From Atopsyche davidsoni (lineage: Eukaryota > Arthropoda > Insecta > Trichoptera > Hydrobiosidae): 64,000 nt of DNA. The notes under the pieces were generated by a model. It ran no database searches and was not told where the DNA came from. It worked only from the letters and a program-made list of their open reading frames with translations. Positions 59,921 through 64,000 of the stretch are shown piece after piece; within the stretch, counting starts at the first letter, position 1; the number at the start of each line of letters is the position of its first letter. The translations under genes and the position numbers were made by a program. Location: the NCBI GenBank assembly GCA_022113835.1, contig JAILWY010000007.1, positions 6,282,001 through 6,346,000 of the forward strand. The letters run 5' to 3'.

Positions 59921-62900
59921 TGTTTCGACCTTGGTACTGGAACCATCATTCGTAAAACTAATTCAATAAAATGCTTTAGTAAAAAACTTCAATGCCAATC
60001 TATCTGTTAAAAATTTTTAATTTGTAAATTAAATATTAAATAAAAAAAATATTCTTTTATAATTTATGAGATGTATTTATTTGACAGTTTAGTTGTCTAC
60101 TTTTAGTTGGTAGATTTGCCATTTTCGTGTGATGTAGCACTAGTATACTTACATTGGTCTTATTCAAACACAGGCAGCATTGGGATAACAGGGTGGAGGA
60201 CATAAAGTCAGACATTTTCAATTGAAATTCATAATTTATTATTTCTCGATATGTACAGAGACAATTTCTTTCATCATAAAGGTAACGAAATAAAAATCAT
60301 ATATGGAGCGGAGCGAACCAACAAAAAAGCGGGGCCCCTCTGGCTCGATAACAACATAACAACATATGGGCCGCCCCGCTTCTTCAGTATATCATCATTT
60401 ATTGCTATAATTGTACACTATCCCTATACATAATAAATTAAAAGAAGGAAACCAAGACTGGAAGATTAACATATCGATTATTTACATTCACCCAATCACA
60501 AAATAGGTTGACCGATCGATACTTGAGTTGGAAGACACGGCTACTGAAACAGAATCTAGACATTTGCTAACTCTAGTGATATCCTCTCCTCAGTATAATA
60601 TAATTTATATAAAATAGTTAACATTTGGCACGAAGAAGGCCCATCCCGGCCTCCGGTAACACTTCCGGAGAGCTAACAACACCCGAGCGTCAACACCGAC
60701 CAGCTAGGCTGGGCGCGTGCCCTATTACCTTTGCTCGAGTATTGCTAAGCTCTCGCCTTTAGTTATGTTCACTGAAGGTACAGTTAAGCTTAGGTTGCAG
60801 AGATATACTTAAAGAAGTTTAAAAACAAACTCTAATCGAGATTAAAAGTAAATTTGAAAAATTGTTTCGATGACATAGTTGATAATTGTTTTCTCTACAA
60901 GTCATATTGATTCTTATAAGCCGCCAGGGGCTAGTCTATAAAATATCTTCTAAAACAAGTCAACGAGAATATTTGAATTTTTTTTTTAAAAAGAACAAAC
61001 GTGGTAAATTTTTAAAGTGCCTAAGTTGCTCCCACTCATTTTGGTCTTTGTTGAAAACTAGACATATCAAAACAATCGCATGGCAAGCAACGGTAAAAAA
61101 AGAATAAGTCACATCTTGTACACAAAAGCATTAGAAAAAGATTATAATTTGCATTTATGTGCATTCTCCGGGATCCGTTTAAAAGGGAATCAAAATGTGA
61201 TATTTAAAATCGGTTACAAAAAAAAACTCTCGAAAACGATCTACTTACACAAAAAAATTGAGTATTCTATGTTATTATGACCGTATAAACATCAAAAATC
61301 AAATAAACACAAAAATCAATCAGAAATCGTAAAGTAAATATAATTCCCTAATTATTAATAGTAACGGTCGGTATTAAAAGGTAGATACAGTAATTCTATC
61401 CAAAAAGTTACTCGAGTACAGAACATTTAGTGTATAAGGAGATATAAAGTTGTTTATATTTTGTAAAAAATACACATACGGACTTTCTACTAGACCTTAC
61501 AACAGTTAAACACATTAAGTATCACTCGCTAGCAGGCTGCAGTATTGCTGTTTATTTTAGAATCATTTCAGAAGACAGGTGGATCTCTCCCTGCGACGCG
61601 TGCCGTACACTCATGCTTTGTCTTCTCATATGCTTTCATACTTTGATAGGAATTTACATAAATTAGCTACACAATAATTAGAAACAGAAAAAAAAGGTTT
61701 TTCAGGGGAGATATAATCTCTCAAATGTGTAGTAGAATTTTATTACGTCACAGAGAAGCTGTATATACACAAAAATAAATTATAAAGATGATGTATGTGA
61801 GTAGTACATCAAAATTTAATTATTTACTTCCACATTTGTGACAATAAAAATGAAAACTTATTTAAAGAAAAATAAATTATAACTAATCAACTTGGGGAAT
61901 TTAAATTTCAAATGACCAAACAATAAGGTTAAAACATATGCAAATGTTGCCATGCGAGCGGCAGATTACCAAAATGCAAAGTTGTCACAGGGAACACAAA
62001 GCAGTGTCAATTGGACAGTTATCGCAGGGAACGGATCCGAGAATATGTTAAACATACTTGAGGGTGACGAGAACTCCCTCTACTAAACATACTTTGGCAT
62101 TTGACACGTCACTTGAATATTTACTCGGAGTACTCGTCAAGTTCTATATTTTACAATATATTATTTAAAATAATCTTTTTGAAAGACTTACATAACTAGA
62201 GATTGGCTGAACAGGTCAATTAGAAACAATCAATATTGGTCGATTTCTTGTCAAACTTGTCTCTGTGTCGAGACAAATCGCGGGGGAAGAGTGTATTATC
62301 GATGGTGTGAAATCAGAAACAGTCTCCGCAAACATCTCAGCAGAGACCGTCGGAAAGCAAAGCTGAGTACATAAATAAATAAAGGACTATATTTATTTCG
62401 GTAGATATACGCTTATGATTTATTAAATATGGGAAGACCCTCGGTTTAACTAGTAGGTAATCGCTATAAGCACTACTCATATTATTTACTTCTTAAAAGT
62501 AGCGGATGATTTGAATGAGAATGGTACTGAAGGTGAAATTCTTCAAATGGTCACCGATCCCGATCGGTTGCGATCTACGCTCTTATGCTATTATTTCTTC
62601 TATGGCTATAAACATTGTGATTTACTCTAATGATTGTTTTCGTACCTTACAATCTAGAAGTTATAAGTAATTCTTAATGCCTGCGAGAGAGGATCTGCTT
62701 TGTAATCAACGGTGGAAAGCTCTAAGCTTCTGTACGTAGCTGCGGTGTGGGCACTGCAGTATCTCTGCTGTGGAAACATCTCATGTAATACATATTTCAC
62801 GACAACTTCAGTCTATATTTGGCAAATATTAACTCTTTATTATAATGTGATATATCATTTATTACTAAGACATTGGATGTCAAATACACATTAAATATAG

Positions 62901-64000
62901 CATTTTTAGCGCTTTATCTATAAAATTAAATTATTTGGTATTATTCTTAAAAACAAGAATAATTTCATTAAAACAGATTAAATGAAGTTTGATAGTTTCG
63001 ATAATGTAATACAAATAAAACCTAAATGCCAAACTGAACAACTTATCATTCTTGGTTGTTCACAGATTTATACCGGTTATCTCCAAGGTTTCAAGTGCAG
63101 TTTCTGCTGTATAAAATATACTTTTATGTATGTATTGTGTTTAAATCAGTTTACAACAAAATATTCAAATTGTAGGTAACATCACTCTTTGGCTAGAGGA
63201 GGTATTCAAGTGTTGCATTACTAAAGTCTACTTCCATCAATATTCCCAGCGACACCAAGCCTCAGACAGACGAGGCAGGCGCAGAAATGTTAACCAATTT
63301 ACAACATATTTTGTAAAATTTTAGGAAAATATCAGCAGAAGTTGAATGATTATTTGTGAGCCCCTACCCATACAAAGAACGCAAAGGTCAGGACTTCAAT
63401 ATTGCAAATTACAAGAACACAGAAGGCATGCATTATTGCCGAGCGGCTGAATATAAATTCAATTCGAAATTACTGAGTAATTTCATTCAAATTATATTTA
63501 TCATTTGACCAAAACTATTCCACTTTCCTTTGTTGAAAGGCCGTCGATTGATTTGTCATTTTTTATGTACAAGTATTACTTTAAGGTCTTATAGAGAGAA
63601 TATCAAATTTGGAAGTTTCAATAATATCAGTCACGTTGGAAAAGAAAATACTACATCAAGCCTCAGCACTGGCCGACACGCCGAGGACACTCACGTCTCC
63701 AAGTTATTATTTTATAATTGAATATATGGAACAGATTTATAAGCATTAATAAATATTCTATAATGCGGATTATCTTAAATCTGCACTACCTCTCCATAAT
63801 TACATTTACAAATAAAAATATTGCTTTTTTCATCACCGAGCATTACATAGCCAACTGCCGGCTGTCTCGCTCACAACTGCCACCAGCGGAGCCGGGGGAG
63901 GCGAGCTCTCCCTCTTGTGGTTACTTAACAAAAAATCAATATCAGCATTATCAAGGTATTGATAACGAATTCATATGTACGCTCTATATATACAAAAGAA
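59921..64000. other. AT-rich non-coding DNA
   Basis: No gene recognised. A GC-rich inverted pair (agcgggg/ccccgct) lies at about 60,330-60,380, a GC-rich patch at 60,640-60,720, and another at 63,855-63,920 with a CTCF-like motif. Confidence 0.5.
63908..63920 (-). promoter_or_regulatory. CTCF-like motif
   Basis: On minus, CCACAAGAGGGAG fits the CTCF core pattern CCA.NAGRGGG. Single motif, could be chance. Confidence 0.3.

Noticed and set aside
9440..64000. Conserved insect microRNA genes
   Set aside because: I looked for the mature sequences of common insect miRNAs that I know and found none; the hairpins noted do not match them.
1..64000. CRISPR arrays, bacterial operons, telomere repeats
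   Set aside because: None present; spliced receptor gene and retrotransposon show eukaryotic nuclear DNA.

Overview
The window is nuclear DNA of an insect: an AT-rich background, spliced genes with GT-AG introns, an Ig/FnIII receptor gene of the insect Ihog/Boi family, piggyBac-like and foldback MITEs, tRNA-derived SINE heads and an LTR retrotransposon. The insect order cannot be fixed from the sequence.

Region 1 (about 1.3-9.44 kb, minus strand) holds a complete coding set for an interference hedgehog (Ihog/Boi, CDO/BOC-related) Hedgehog co-receptor. I placed 15 coding exons using splice signals. Their phases agree at all 14 junctions, and they sum to 2472 nt (823 codons plus stop). The protein has a signal peptide, four Ig domains, a Gly/basic linker, two FnIII domains, one transmembrane helix and a short cytoplasmic tail. 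The start-codon exon is preceded by a strong acceptor, so at least one 5' non-coding exon and the promoter must lie further upstream.

Region 2 (9.44-56.6 kb) is mostly AT-rich non-coding DNA, probably first intron and/or upstream intergenic DNA of the receptor gene. It contains foldback MITEs, tRNA-like SINE heads, GC-rich minisatellites (several able to form G-quadruplexes or carrying splice-donor or E-box arrays), and scattered GC-rich islands. Some islands have splice-site-like edges on one or both strands. They could be 5' exons of the receptor, exons of an unrecognised gene or lncRNA, or chance.

Region 3 (56,608-59,920) is an intact-looking, very young non-autonomous LTR retrotransposon. 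It has two LTRs of 259 bp with no difference seen by eye, a 5-bp target duplication (agtag), a tRNA-Tyr-type primer site, a polypurine tract, and one 2.6-kb ORF. That ORF encodes a coiled-coil plus tandem-repeat protein and has no protease, RT, RNase H or integrase. This is the most unusual object in the window.

Region 4 (59.9-64 kb) is AT-rich with no gene recognised; a CTCF-like motif lies near the right edge.
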